Notes: generated from the sequence alone by a model not told the origin. A stretch of DNA of 23,095 nt from an uncultured Eubacteriales bacterium (GCA_948787875.1 CAQFKO010000021.1:1-23095), one strand, 5' to 3'; shown: positions 1-8,059, numbered from the stretch's first letter. Program-made: numbers and translations.

Positions 1-153
1 AAGATTCTCAGCCATCTCAAATGTAATTTTAAACAAATTTTATTTTATAAATTTGAATGTTTGGTTTATATTTAAGTCCTCTACATTAAATAAAAATAAT
101 ATCTACTATGATTTTAATCGGATTATATTTTTTAGTTGGAATTATTTTTGAAA

Positions 154-162
154 TGTTATATT
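154..162 (+). promoter_or_regulatory. Extended -10 promoter for the DHH gene
   Basis: TGTTATATT is an extended -10 (TGn plus TATATT at 157-162). A weak -35-like TTGGAA at 136-141 sits too close (15 bases), so the TGn element probably does the work. Its position inside the upstream reading frame argues for translation starting at 181. Confidence 0.55.
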
Positions 163-180
163 ATTAAAAAGGAGTATAAT

Positions 181-1101
181 ATGATTGTAATTTCTTCGGG
201 AGCAAAATATATTGATATTGATGCTTATGCAAGCGGAATTGCTTATGCTAAATTATTAAATGCCTTGGGGCAGCAAGCAATATTTGCATCAAGCGCAACG
301 ACAAACGCTTCGGTATGCACCATTATAAAAAATCTGGGGTTTAAAATTGTCACTGGTTATAAACCTAAAAAAGAAGACAAATTTATTTTGATAGATTTAT
401 CAAATCCAGATTTTTTTGATAAAATAGTAAATAAAAATAATATCATAGAAATTGTTGACCACCATACGGGCTTTGAAAAATATTGGCAAAATAAAAATGT
501 TGAAAACAATATTGAATTTATAGGTTCAGTTGCAACTGTAATTTATGAAAAAATTTTAAATAACAACAAATTAAACATTTTAGATACTGATTTATGCAAA
601 TTGCTTATTGCCGCAATTTTAGACAATACATTAAATTTAAAGTCCGACATCACAACAAAAAGAGATATTGACGCATATAAAGCTTTACAAAAAATTGGCA
701 ACTTATCTAAAACTTTTGATAAGCAATATTTTGAATGTTGTCAAGAACAAATTAATTTTAATGTTTTAAATGCTATAAAAAATGATATAAAAATTGAACA
801 TGTATCAAGCCTGCTTCCTGAAACCTTTGGGCAACTTACAGTTTATAATATCCAACCTGTTTTAGAAAAACAAAAAGATATAGAAAATTATTTTAATACA
901 CTAAATCAAGAATGGCTATTAAATGTAATATGTATAAAATACGGCAAGAGTTATATTTTATCAAGTGATAAACAAGCTCAAACTAAACTTTCTAAATTAT
1001 TTAATGAAAAATTTTGCAATAATATTTTAGTTTTGCAAAAATTCAAACTCAGAAAAGAAATAATGAAAATGGCAAGAATGAAGTCCGAACTTGCTGATTA
1101 A
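181..1101 (+). CDS. DHH-family phosphoesterase, PpaC-like, divergent
   Basis: A 306-residue protein of the DHH superfamily, closest in plan to class II (Mn-dependent) inorganic pyrophosphatases. The core motif IVDHHTGF is at residues 91-98 (D93, H94, H95). Other expected acidic ligands are visible: D12 and D14 in YIDIDAY, D72 in LIDLSNPD and D148 in AAILDNT. The GSVATVIYE stretch after the DHH motif is typical of the family. Family motif I normally reads GHxNPDxD, but here it is GAKYIDID, so the first metal-binding His is Ala8. The C-terminal third is only loosely DHHA2-like. Pyrophosphatase activity is therefore uncertain, and another phosphoester or nucleotide substrate is possible. The start at 181 is chosen for AAGGAG at 169-174; the frame is open upstream to a TTG at 136, but the promoter lies in that part. 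The gene is monocistronic. Confidence 0.75.
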   Translation: MIVISSGAKYIDIDAYASGIAYAKLLNALGQQAIFASSATTNASVCTIIKNLGFKIVTGYKPKKEDKFILIDLSNPDFFDKIVNKNNIIEIVDHHTGFEKYWQNKNVENNIEFIGSVATVIYEKILNNNKLNILDTDLCKLLIAAILDNTLNLKSDITTKRDIDAYKALQKIGNLSKTFDKQYFECCQEQINFNVLNAIKNDIKIEHVSSLLPETFGQLTVYNIQPVLEKQKDIENYFNTLNQEWLLNVICIKYGKSYILSSDKQAQTKLSKLFNEKFCNNILVLQKFKLRKEIMKMARMKSELAD

Positions 1102-1233
1102 ACAAATAAATTTGCAATTATTTTATTCACCCCACTCCACTAATAATTGTAAGAAATAAAAACATAATAAAATATTTAATTTCTAAATAACTAAAAGACA
1201 TTTTAAGAAAATTAAAAATACGTTTATAAAATT

Positions 1234-1261
1234 TTGAATACTACCTTGATTTTGATATAAT
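1234..1261 (+). promoter_or_regulatory. Promoter for the split-barrel protein
   Basis: TTGAAT (1234-1239), 16 bases, then TATAAT (1256-1261) preceded by TGa, an extended -10. It would give a leader of about 97 nt before the ATG at 1365. The rest of the 263-base gap from 1102 to 1364 shows no gene. Confidence 0.55.
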
Positions 1262-1325
1262 GTAATTAAACAATATTGATATAAAAACAATTGTTAAAAC
1301 TTTAAAATAACACTTACTTAAATAT

Positions 1326-1345
1326 ATTACTATATTATCAGTAAT
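1326..1345. promoter_or_regulatory. Perfect 6-bp dyad in the leader, possible operator
   Basis: ATTACT (1326-1331) and AGTAAT (1340-1345) form a perfect inverted repeat with an 8-base spacer, ending about 20 bases before the ATG at 1365 and just upstream of the AGAGGA ribosome site. It could be an operator or a weak RNA hairpin. Six-base dyads in AT-rich DNA can arise by chance. Confidence 0.3.
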
Positions 1346-1364
1346 TTAATAAAGAGGATATACT

Positions 1365-1778
1365 ATGGATAAAACAAAAATTTTTAAGTTTATTTCAAAA
1401 CAAAAAATGGCATTTATAGCTTCCGTAAACGAACACGGCTTCCCCGTAATTCGTGCTATGCTTGCGCCATGCAAAATAGATGGAAACGAAATTTATTTCA
1501 CTACAAACACATCGTCTAACAAAGTTAAACAGTATTTGGCAAACAAAAAAGCTTGCGTCTATTTTTATAAGCGAGGAACTTTCAAATATCAAGGGGTTTC
1601 AATAACAGGCGAAATGCAAGTTTGCACCGACCAAGAAACAAAAAGCGAGGTTTGGCGTTTTTGGGATAAACTTTTTTATAAGCAAGGCAAAACCGACCCG
1701 GATTATTGCGTATTGAAATTTAAAGGTAAAACAGCAGAATATTACTGTGATTTTAAAATAGAAAAGATAGAGCTATAA
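1365..1778 (+). CDS. Pyridoxamine 5'-phosphate oxidase family FMN-binding protein
   Basis: A 137-residue protein of the FMN-binding split beta-barrel (PPOX-like) group. The opening pattern, with an N-terminal helix then MAFIASVNEHGFPVIRAM, matches the family's first two strands. The segments IYFTTNTSSNKVKQYLAN and VYFYKRG resemble the phosphate-contacting strand and helix, and VSITGEMQV the central strand. Length is normal for single-domain general-stress members and too short for a true PdxH. Such proteins bind FMN, F420 or haem; the substrate cannot be read from sequence. The start is set by AGAGGA at 1352-1357, seven bases before the ATG. It is probably a stand-alone unit ending at the hairpin at 1877. 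Confidence 0.8.
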   Translation: MDKTKIFKFISKQKMAFIASVNEHGFPVIRAMLAPCKIDGNEIYFTTNTSSNKVKQYLANKKACVYFYKRGTFKYQGVSITGEMQVCTDQETKSEVWRFWDKLFYKQGKTDPDYCVLKFKGKTAEYYCDFKIEKIEL

Positions 1779-1876
1779 ACTTGTATTTAGCATAAAATAG
1801 TTATTTAAAAACAAAAAATTTAATTTCAAAAAACTAAACCGAAACTGCCAAACAAAAATCAAAATAAAATTAAATT

Positions 1877-1901
1877 AGTGCAACCGGTTTGCACTTTTTT
1901 T
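1877..1901 (+). terminator. Rho-independent terminator before purA
   Basis: AGTGCAA (1877-1883), loop CCGGT, TTGCACT (1889-1895), then a T-run to 1901. It ends the 1365-1778 transcript about 100 bases after its stop and insulates purA. Confidence 0.85.
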
Positions 1902-1943
1902 GTCAAAAAAAACAAAAATTTGCTATGCTTATCTATTTTGGTT

Positions 1944-1952
1944 TGCTATAAT
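1944..1952 (+). promoter_or_regulatory. Extended -10 promoter for purAB
   Basis: TGCTATAAT is a perfect extended -10; no good -35 is seen at 16-18 bases. Predicted initiation near 1959 leaves a leader of only about 13 nt, starting at the GGGG ribosome site (1959-1962). There is no room for a purine riboswitch. Confidence 0.65.
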
Positions 1953-1971
1953 AAAATAGGGGTAAAAATAA

Positions 1972-3240
1972 ATGAGTAATGTTAATGTTGTTCTCGGCGC
2001 TTTTTATGGCGACGAAGGAAAAGGAAAAGTTATTGACTATTTGTCAAAAGATGCAAAATATGCGGTTAGGTTTTCGGGAGGAAACAATGCGGGTCACTCC
2101 ATAGAAGTAGACGGCAAAAAGTTTGCCTTTCACCTACTCCCAAGCGGAATTTTGAATACAAACATAAAAGCCATTTTGGGAAACGGAGTTGTTATTGACC
2201 CAAAGGTTTTGCTGGAAGAAATAAACAGCCTCAAAGCTAGCGGATACAGTGTAAACAATTTGTATATAAGCGAAAAGGCACATGTTATCTTCCCTTATCA
2301 CATTGTGCTTGACGGACTTTTGGAAGAAGTTCGCGGAGGTAGAAAAATCGGCACAACAAAAAGAGGAATCGGCCCAGCTTATTGCGACAAATATGAAAGA
2401 TGCGGAATCAGAATGGAAGATTTTATCGGTTCAAATTTCAAAGAACTTTTAAAAATAAATGTTGCAAATAAAAATGTAATCTTAAAAGCATATAAACAGC
2501 CAAAACTTAAATTTGCCGATATCTACAAAGAATACATAGAGTATGCAAAAGAATTGAAAAAATATGTTTGCGACACCACAACAATGCTTCACAAAGCAAT
2601 AAAAAAAGGTGAAAACATTTTGTGCGAGGGCGCTCAGGCAACTTTGCTGGACATTGATTTCGGAAGCTATCCTTATGTTACCTCTTCTAACCCAACAATA
2701 GGAGGCGTATCAACCGGAACGGGCATCGGAGCAAAATATATTGACGAAGTTTACGGCGTTATAAAAGCATATTCTTCAAGAGTTGGCGAAGGCCCTTATG
2801 TAACCGAGCAAATAAACGAAATCGGCAACAAAATTCGAGAACTTGGTCACGAATACGGAACAACAACCAAAAGACCAAGACGCTGCGGTTGGTTAGACCT
2901 TGTGGCTCTTAACTATGCAATAATGGTTAACGGCTTAACCGCAATAGCAATGAACCACCTAGACACAATCGAAAAACTCGACAAAATCAAGCTTTGTGTT
3001 GCATACAAATATAAAAATAAAATCACAACTGATTTTAAAGCAAATCTTGATTTCTTAAATAACTCAGAAGCTGTTTATGAAGAATTTGACGGAAATTTCG
3101 GCGATATATCTTCTTGCAAAACCTTTGAAGAACTTCCAGAAAATGCAAAAAAATATATTTGCAGAATTGAAGAACTAACCGGCACTCCGATAAAGTTTAT
3201 AGGAACAGGCGCAGGAAGAGAAAATATAATTGTGAGGTAA
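1972..3240 (+). CDS. purA: Adenylosuccinate synthetase
   Basis: PurA (422 residues) joins IMP and aspartate using GTP to make adenylosuccinate, the first committed step to AMP. Recognisable blocks: the P-loop-like GDEGKGK at residues 13-19 with catalytic D14; RFSGGNNAGHS with H42; TTKRGIGPAY at 128-137; SSRVGEGPYVTE; and GTTTKRPRRCGWLDL at 296-310. Length is normal. Oddities: the usual QWGDEGKGK reads FYGDEGKGK; the TKLD guanine-recognition motif reads NHLD (328-331); and the usual STGPDR end block reads GTGAGREN (411-418). These suggest a divergent PurA branch. Together with the adjacent purB they still support the normal role. purB starts one base after the stop, so the two are translationally linked. 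Confidence 0.95.
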   Translation: MSNVNVVLGAFYGDEGKGKVIDYLSKDAKYAVRFSGGNNAGHSIEVDGKKFAFHLLPSGILNTNIKAILGNGVVIDPKVLLEEINSLKASGYSVNNLYISEKAHVIFPYHIVLDGLLEEVRGGRKIGTTKRGIGPAYCDKYERCGIRMEDFIGSNFKELLKINVANKNVILKAYKQPKLKFADIYKEYIEYAKELKKYVCDTTTMLHKAIKKGENILCEGAQATLLDIDFGSYPYVTSSNPTIGGVSTGTGIGAKYIDEVYGVIKAYSSRVGEGPYVTEQINEIGNKIRELGHEYGTTTKRPRRCGWLDLVALNYAIMVNGLTAIAMNHLDTIEKLDKIKLCVAYKYKNKITTDFKANLDFLNNSEAVYEEFDGNFGDISSCKTFEELPENAKKYICRIEELTGTPIKFIGTGAGRENIIVR

Positions 3241-3241
3241 T

Positions 3242-4591
3242 ATGTCGCAAATTTTTAATATATCACCCATAGACGGAAGATATGCAAAAAAAACTCAAAT
3301 ACTTTCTCCTTATTTCAGTGAATATGCTCTAATCAAGTTCAGAGTAATTACAGAAATAAAGTGGCTTCTATTTTTGGCAGAGAAAAAAATTATAAATGAA
3401 AATATTTCCGAAACCGAAAAAGATAAAATAAATTTAATTGCCGAAAGTTTCTGTAAAGCAGATGCTCTTCGCGTAAAAGAAATAGAAAACGAAACCAAAC
3501 ATGATGTAAAGGCAGTTGAATATTTTTTGAGAGAAAAACTAAACAGCCTTAATTTAAGCAAGCTTAATCCTTTTGTGCATATTATGCTCACAAGTGAAGA
3601 TACAAACAGCATAAGCTATGCACTAATTTTAAGCGGAGCGCTTGAAGATGTTTATTTTAAAAACATAAACAACCTTGTAAGCATGCTTGGTGAACTTTCA
3701 AAAAAATACAGCAACACGGCAATACTCGGGCACACACACGGTCAACCGGCAACTCCAACCACTGTTGGAAAAGAGTTTAAAGTTTTTGAATACAGAATAA
3801 ACAATATTTTAAACACCTTAAAACAAATAAAAGTTTGTGCAAAATGCAGTGGTGCTGTCGGAAACTATAATTGTCATATTATCGCCTACCCTAATATCGA
3901 TTGGATAAACCTCAGCAAAGAATTTGTGGAAAGTTTAAATATTCAATACAACCCTATAACCACTCAAATAGAATCTCATGATGTGCTATGCTTAATACTA
4001 AGCCATATAAAATTGATAAACAATATAGTAAAAGATTTAAATAGCGATATGTGGCTGTATATCAGTCGCGGATATTTTTATGAAAAACTAAAAACAGGCG
4101 AAGTCGGTTCAAGCGTTATGCCTCACAAAGTAAACCCAATCAATCACGAAAATTCAATGGCAAACACAGAACTTTCAAACGGCTTAATAGACGCGCTTGT
4201 CAACAATCTTCAAGTATCCAGAATGCAAAGAGATTTAAGCGACAGCAGCAAACTCAGAAATTTGGGAGTTATTTTTGCACACAGCATAATCAGCATTTCA
4301 GAAACGCTGGTCGGATTAAACAAACTAGAAGTCAATCAAGCTTTAATAAGTGAAGAACTTGAAAATAATTATGTGGTGTTATCAGAGGCAGTTCAAACCG
4401 TGCTTAGAAAAAACGGAATAGAAAATGCTTATGAACTTTTAAAAGGTTTGTCGCGTGGCAAAGAACTTTCAAAACAACAACTCAATGACTTTGTAAAAAG
4501 CCTAAATATACCCGAGTCAGACAAAGCCATTTTAACAGCACTTACACCAAACACATATATCGGGCTTGCAAAAGAAATCGCAGAGAGCTAG
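3242..4591 (+). CDS. purB: Adenylosuccinate lyase
   Basis: PurB (449 residues) is a fumarase/aspartase-superfamily lyase that removes fumarate from adenylosuccinate to give AMP, and also acts on SAICAR. The signature SSVMPHKVNPINHENSMAN begins at residue 290 and carries the mobile catalytic Ser. LGHTHGQPATPTTVG holds the general-acid His (H164/H166), and TKHDVKA (85-91) is the substrate-binding block. The N-terminus FNISPIDGRYAKK and the overall length match the longer E. coli-type PurB rather than the shorter B. subtilis type. The ATG is one base after the purA stop, with a GAGG ribosome site inside the end of purA. Confidence 0.95.
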   Translation: MSQIFNISPIDGRYAKKTQILSPYFSEYALIKFRVITEIKWLLFLAEKKIINENISETEKDKINLIAESFCKADALRVKEIENETKHDVKAVEYFLREKLNSLNLSKLNPFVHIMLTSEDTNSISYALILSGALEDVYFKNINNLVSMLGELSKKYSNTAILGHTHGQPATPTTVGKEFKVFEYRINNILNTLKQIKVCAKCSGAVGNYNCHIIAYPNIDWINLSKEFVESLNIQYNPITTQIESHDVLCLILSHIKLINNIVKDLNSDMWLYISRGYFYEKLKTGEVGSSVMPHKVNPINHENSMANTELSNGLIDALVNNLQVSRMQRDLSDSSKLRNLGVIFAHSIISISETLVGLNKLEVNQALISEELENNYVVLSEAVQTVLRKNGIENAYELLKGLSRGKELSKQQLNDFVKSLNIPESDKAILTALTPNTYIGLAKEIAES

Positions 4592-4604
4592 TTTTAAGGA
4601 ATTT

Positions 4605-4676
4605 ATGAAAATTATAGCAAACAACGATTTTGAAAATCTTTTAACCGAAACAAACAACATAATAAATAATGCATAA
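4605..4676 (+). CDS. 23-codon ORF after purB, possible thioredoxin remnant
   Basis: A short frame, MKIIANNDFENLLTETNNII and three more residues, starts 13 bases after the purB stop with AAGGA four bases before the ATG. It lies on the purAB transcript, ahead of the terminator at 4704. Its first 13 residues resemble the start of thioredoxins (MKII-x-FE pattern), and nothing follows. It could be a decayed gene, a genuine small peptide or chance. Evidence is limited to position and SD. Confidence 0.3.
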   Translation: MKIIANNDFENLLTETNNIINNA

Positions 4677-4703
4677 ACAACTGATTTAAATAATATTAAC
4701 CAT

Positions 4704-4735
4704 AAAAAAAGACTGCTAAACTTGCAGTCTTTTTT
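4704..4735. terminator. Bidirectional terminator between purB and the SDR gene
   Basis: AAAAAGACTGC, loop TAAACTT, GCAGTCTTTTT gives a strong stem with A and T tails on both sides, so it works for the rightward purAB unit and the leftward gene. The last seven codons and the TAG stop (4716-4718) of the leftward gene lie inside it. Confidence 0.85.
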
Positions 4736-5792
4736 GTTTGCTATTTGCAGTAACTAATTTAGCGTCAAATTTTTCTTTAACTCTCCCCTTATCTTTTAAC
4801 CAAAGAATAGTATCTTCAATAGATTTTTTAATAGACCTAGGATCAAAACCAAGTTCGTTTTTAGCCTTTGAATTATTAAAATTTCCATTAGAAGTAATTG
4901 TATATAAAGACAATTTTGTAAACAGTGGCGGAATCTTTCTCATGTTATAATAAAGTTCACAAACAGGTGCAAAAAATTTACAAACCCACATAGGAATTTT
5001 AAATTTAATCTTTTTAAGACCAACAAATCCACAAGCGATATCTGCGGTATTTCTAACTGAGCAATATTTGTTTGATAAAATATAACAATTTCCCTTTTTG
5101 CCCTTTTCAATAGCAGAAACAATTGCATCTGCAACATCACGAACATCAACAAAATCGTAACCGCCCTCAACCATAACTCTGAAATCACCATTAGCAAGGT
5201 CTTCAATAAGTTTTGTTAAATGAGTTTTTCCAAAATCGTTTGGACCAATCATGCCCGATGGGTGAACAATGCAAGCATCAAGGTCTCTTGTTTTAACGGC
5301 GTCAAGCACAAAGTTGGCTGCTTCTGCCTTTGTTTTTGCATAAGCGCCCTTAACTTTCTTAGGGTCAAACTCGCTGATTTCGGTTATCTTTTCATTGTTT
5401 GGTTTTTCAGGAATCGCATGAACAGAATTAACATAAACAAGTTTTGCTTTTGTTTCCAAAGTTTTTTCAACAATATTTTTTGTTCCCTCAACATTAACGC
5501 TATAAATAATTGGATCCTTTTTTGCCTTAATGGAAACAACTGCCGCGCAGTGAATAACAATCACATTGCAACTTTTTGAAACCTCAAAAATTTCTTTTAA
5601 AGAATTTATATCTGCAATATTTCCTTGATATATTTTACAATTCAAACCTTCAAGAGCTTCTTCTTTGTGACTTCCCGAGTGTGCAAGTGCTCTGATTTCG
5701 TAATCAGTGTCTTCATATTTTTCCATAATTTTTCTAATAACATTGTTTCCAAGAAAACCTGTGGCACCTGTTACGATAAATATTTTTTTCAT
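4716..5792 (-). CDS. Extended SDR, NAD(P)-dependent epimerase/dehydratase family
   Basis: A 358-residue extended SDR. The nucleotide site TGATGFLG is at residues 8-15. The active site is S123 (VNSVHA), Y151 and K155 (GAYAKTKAE), a complete triad. HPSGMIGPNDFG (177-188) is the conserved proline/glycine block after the active site, and the C-terminal domain ends with the usual ELGFDPRSIKKSIEDTILWL helix. The pattern is closest to the dihydroflavonol-reductase/3-beta-HSD-like branch, which reduces carbonyls on hydrophobic or CoA-linked substrates; the real substrate is unknown. SD GAGGAG precedes the ATG. It is transcribed alone from the promoter at 5825-5854, divergently from the next SDR, and its 3' end is built into the terminator. 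Confidence 0.8.
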   Translation of the reverse strand: MKKIFIVTGATGFLGNNVIRKIMEKYEDTDYEIRALAHSGSHKEEALEGLNCKIYQGNIADINSLKEIFEVSKSCNVIVIHCAAVVSIKAKKDPIIYSVNVEGTKNIVEKTLETKAKLVYVNSVHAIPEKPNNEKITEISEFDPKKVKGAYAKTKAEAANFVLDAVKTRDLDACIVHPSGMIGPNDFGKTHLTKLIEDLANGDFRVMVEGGYDFVDVRDVADAIVSAIEKGKKGNCYILSNKYCSVRNTADIACGFVGLKKIKFKIPMWVCKFFAPVCELYYNMRKIPPLFTKLSLYTITSNGNFNNSKAKNELGFDPRSIKKSIEDTILWLKDKGRVKEKFDAKLVTANSKQKRLQV

Positions 5793-5824
5793 ATTCTCCT
5801 CACTTGATTTTTTCTATCAAATCT

Positions 5825-5854
5825 ATTATATTATAAGTATAAACAAAAAATCAA
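5825..5854 (-). promoter_or_regulatory. Leftward promoter of the extended SDR
   Basis: Leftward reading: TTGATT (5849-5854), 18 bases, TATAAT (5825-5830). A small dyad, TTGAT (5804-5808) and ATCAA (5816-5820), lies between promoter and ribosome site and might be an operator. Confidence 0.6.
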
Positions 5855-5914
5855 ATAAAAATGAACATAATTAAAAATTTGTTTATTTTTAAAAATAAGG
5901 AGTTTTGACGAAAT

Positions 5915-6925
5915 ATGAGAGAGATAAAAAAAGTAATAATTGCAGGCGGAACAGGCTTTTTGGGATATGCCGCAGCGGAAGAATTTTTAAAGAAAAATAT
6001 TAAGGTGGATATTATTGCACTTGAAAAAGAATTAGACAATCTTGACTTTGTAGACAAAAAAATAGGCATAAAATTTTGTGATTTGTTTCAGGCAAGCGAG
6101 CAAGAGATAACAAAACTTTTTTCGGGCAAAAATTATGATGCAATTATCTATGCGCTGGGTCCGGACGACCGAATCACCCCACCAGCACCTGCCTATGAAT
6201 TTTTTCATGAAAAATTGGTAAACGGAACCGTAAAGGTTTTGACTTGTGCAAAAAACAGCGGAATTCCTCACGCAGTTGTTTTAAGCTCTTACTTTGCATA
6301 CTTTAACAAAAAGCTTGGAGGAAAACTCGCAAAATATCACCCATACATTAGGTGCAGAGCCGAGCAACAAAATGAAACAAACAAACTTGCAGACAATAAC
6401 TTTTCTGTTTGTCATCTTGAACTTCCTTATATCTTTGGCATTGCAGAGGGCAGAACACCGATTTGGAAAGACAGCTTTTTGTCTCACTTTGACGGATATA
6501 ACAGTGTATTTTTTCCATCAGGCGGTGGAACAGCCATTATTGACAGAGTTGGAGTTGCAGAAGCTGTGGTTGCCTGTGCGATTTTTGGCGAAAACACAGT
6601 TGCTTACCCTATTGCAACAGACAATATTGAATTTAAAGAACTGTTAAAACTTATGCTTGACGGTTGTGGCGACAAACGAAAAGTTGTTATGATTCCCGCA
6701 TTTTTATGTGCTTTGGGTGCTCGCGGTATGGCAAAAAAACAAAAAAGCGAAGGCAAAGAAGCTGGGCTTGATTATTCAAAAACCATGACTCAAATCTTAA
6801 ACAAAAAGTTCTATATAAACCCAAAAGAAAGTATGAAAGCTCTTCATTTTGACGAACTTGGCTACAAGGGTGGCAAAAACGCAAAGGAAGAAATTGTTAA
6901 AACAATGAAATTTTTTGCAAAATAA
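5915..6925 (+). CDS. Atypical extended SDR with an altered active site
   Basis: A 336-residue NAD(P)-binding protein of the extended SDR/NmrA-like group. The cofactor loop GGTGFLG is at residues 11-17, with a conserved Ser pair in VVLSSYF (124-125). Where the family has YxxxK, this protein has YHPYIRCR: Y144 with R148, so the catalytic Lys is replaced by Arg. Residues 193-210 and LPYIFG (170-175) fit the usual substrate-side blocks. It may be a sugar-nucleotide-like reductase with modified chemistry, or a binding or regulatory protein. The start at 5915 follows AAGGAG (5897-5902) with a long 12-base spacing; no in-frame start is closer. No clear terminator follows; the next gene has its own promoter. 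Confidence 0.7.
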   Translation: MREIKKVIIAGGTGFLGYAAAEEFLKKNIKVDIIALEKELDNLDFVDKKIGIKFCDLFQASEQEITKLFSGKNYDAIIYALGPDDRITPPAPAYEFFHEKLVNGTVKVLTCAKNSGIPHAVVLSSYFAYFNKKLGGKLAKYHPYIRCRAEQQNETNKLADNNFSVCHLELPYIFGIAEGRTPIWKDSFLSHFDGYNSVFFPSGGGTAIIDRVGVAEAVVACAIFGENTVAYPIATDNIEFKELLKLMLDGCGDKRKVVMIPAFLCALGARGMAKKQKSEGKEAGLDYSKTMTQILNKKFYINPKESMKALHFDELGYKGGKNAKEEIVKTMKFFAK

Positions 6926-6955
6926 ACAGTCGCTATTTAATTTTGCCTAATATTG

Positions 6956-6964
6956 TGCTATAAT
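6956..6964 (+). promoter_or_regulatory. Extended -10 promoter, sets the start of the next gene
   Basis: TGCTATAAT, a perfect extended -10 with no good -35. Initiation near 6971 excludes the ATG frame opening at 6953 and places GGAG (6973-6976) just ahead of the ATG at 6983. Confidence 0.65.
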
Positions 6965-6982
6965 ATTGTTATGGAGAAATTA

Positions 6983-8011
6983 ATGTCAACTCAAGATTCA
7001 AAAAACTTTATTATCGGTCAAAGAATAGAAAACAGCGATATTCCCTTTCACTACAAAGAAATTGACCTCAATAACTTTAAGCCCCAAAAGCCAATACTTC
7101 TTGTTTTGGGCGGAACGGGCACAAATAACAACAAATTAGCCAACGGTTATGCAAGGCTTGCAACCACACTTGTAGGTACTTTTGCGGAAGATATAGATAT
7201 AATTTCAGTTAATTACAACAGAGGCATAGAAACAGAAACTAGCCTTGATAATAATGCACAAATGCTGGCAGAAAAGTTTTTCTTTCCACTGCTTTTAAAC
7301 GGAAATCAAAGGCAAGATATAGAAACCGCTTGCAAAAATCTAAGGCAAATAACCGTATTTTCACACTGCTATGGCGACAAGATAATAAACTGTGTAACTA
7401 ACAAATTAAAAGATATAATGCTTAATTTTGGTTACAGTTATGACGAATGCAAACTAATTTTAAAACAAATTTTTATGGTTTCTTTATCAACTTTTACAGC
7501 CAGCTCATACATTAGCACGTTAAACATTCTCTCTCCTTTTGATGAAACTTTCAAATATGGAAAAAGTATTTGGAGAATGCTTTTGCACAAAATGAACGAA
7601 GCACAAATCACTCCAAACGATAAAAAAATTTTTGAACAATTATTTTCGGAAAATATAAACACTCAAAAACTTATGGATTTTTGTAAGCATAATCACAGAT
7701 GTTATGTTTATAATTTAGATAATATTATTTATATTGCCACAACAATGCTCTACTCGGGCTATGAATTAGAGCACTCGGTTGTTCCCCTTGCAAGAGGCAA
7801 TGATTGGAACGCTCACCCACTTGTATCTCCTGCCGGCGACTGTGTTTCAAAAAGCATTGGTTGTGCACTTTGCAACTCGGTGGCAAACTCTTTGTTAAAT
7901 CAAAAATCACAAAACTTTGTTCCTTTTGATTTGACCGATCTTCAAACCCAACTAGAAGAAATCGCAAAGACTTTAAATGAACAAGAATTAGAAAGGATTC
8001 CTGAGTTTTAA
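6983..8011 (+). CDS. Uncharacterised protein, possible alpha/beta hydrolase with Cys elbow
   Basis: A 342-residue, probably cytosolic protein of no family I recognise. Residues 37-46 (PILLVLGGTG) look like a beta strand followed by a glycine-rich oxyanion-type loop. Residues 123-131 (ITVFSHCYG) look like the strand, nucleophile elbow and turn of an alpha/beta hydrolase, with Cys129 where Ser normally sits, as in dienelactone hydrolases. H264 (ELEHSVV) or H278 (NAHPLV) near the end could complete a triad. Ser127 or another arrangement is not excluded. No signal peptide or membrane segment is seen. The start is chosen because the promoter and SD GGAG precede 6983; earlier in-frame ATGs at 6953 and 6971 fall upstream of or at the predicted RNA start. 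It is monocistronic and ends at a strong terminator. Confidence 0.6.
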   Translation: MSTQDSKNFIIGQRIENSDIPFHYKEIDLNNFKPQKPILLVLGGTGTNNNKLANGYARLATTLVGTFAEDIDIISVNYNRGIETETSLDNNAQMLAEKFFFPLLLNGNQRQDIETACKNLRQITVFSHCYGDKIINCVTNKLKDIMLNFGYSYDECKLILKQIFMVSLSTFTASSYISTLNILSPFDETFKYGKSIWRMLLHKMNEAQITPNDKKIFEQLFSENINTQKLMDFCKHNHRCYVYNLDNIIYIATTMLYSGYELEHSVVPLARGNDWNAHPLVSPAGDCVSKSIGCALCNSVANSLLNQKSQNFVPFDLTDLQTQLEEIAKTLNEQELERIPEF

Positions 8012-8015
8012 ATAT

Positions 8016-8046
8016 AAAAAGCTGCCTCAACGCTTTGGCAGTTTTT
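8016..8046 (+). terminator. Rho-independent terminator
   Basis: AAAAA-g-CTGCC (8016-8026), loop of 10, GGCAG (8037-8041), then TTTTT. It begins five bases after the stop at 8011. Confidence 0.8.
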
Positions 8047-8059
8047 GTTTATAAATAAA

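Noticed and set aside
1..15. Leftward ATG giving MAENL and running off the left edge
   Set aside because: Only five codons are visible and there is no SD upstream. It may be a real gene start, but this cannot be supported here.
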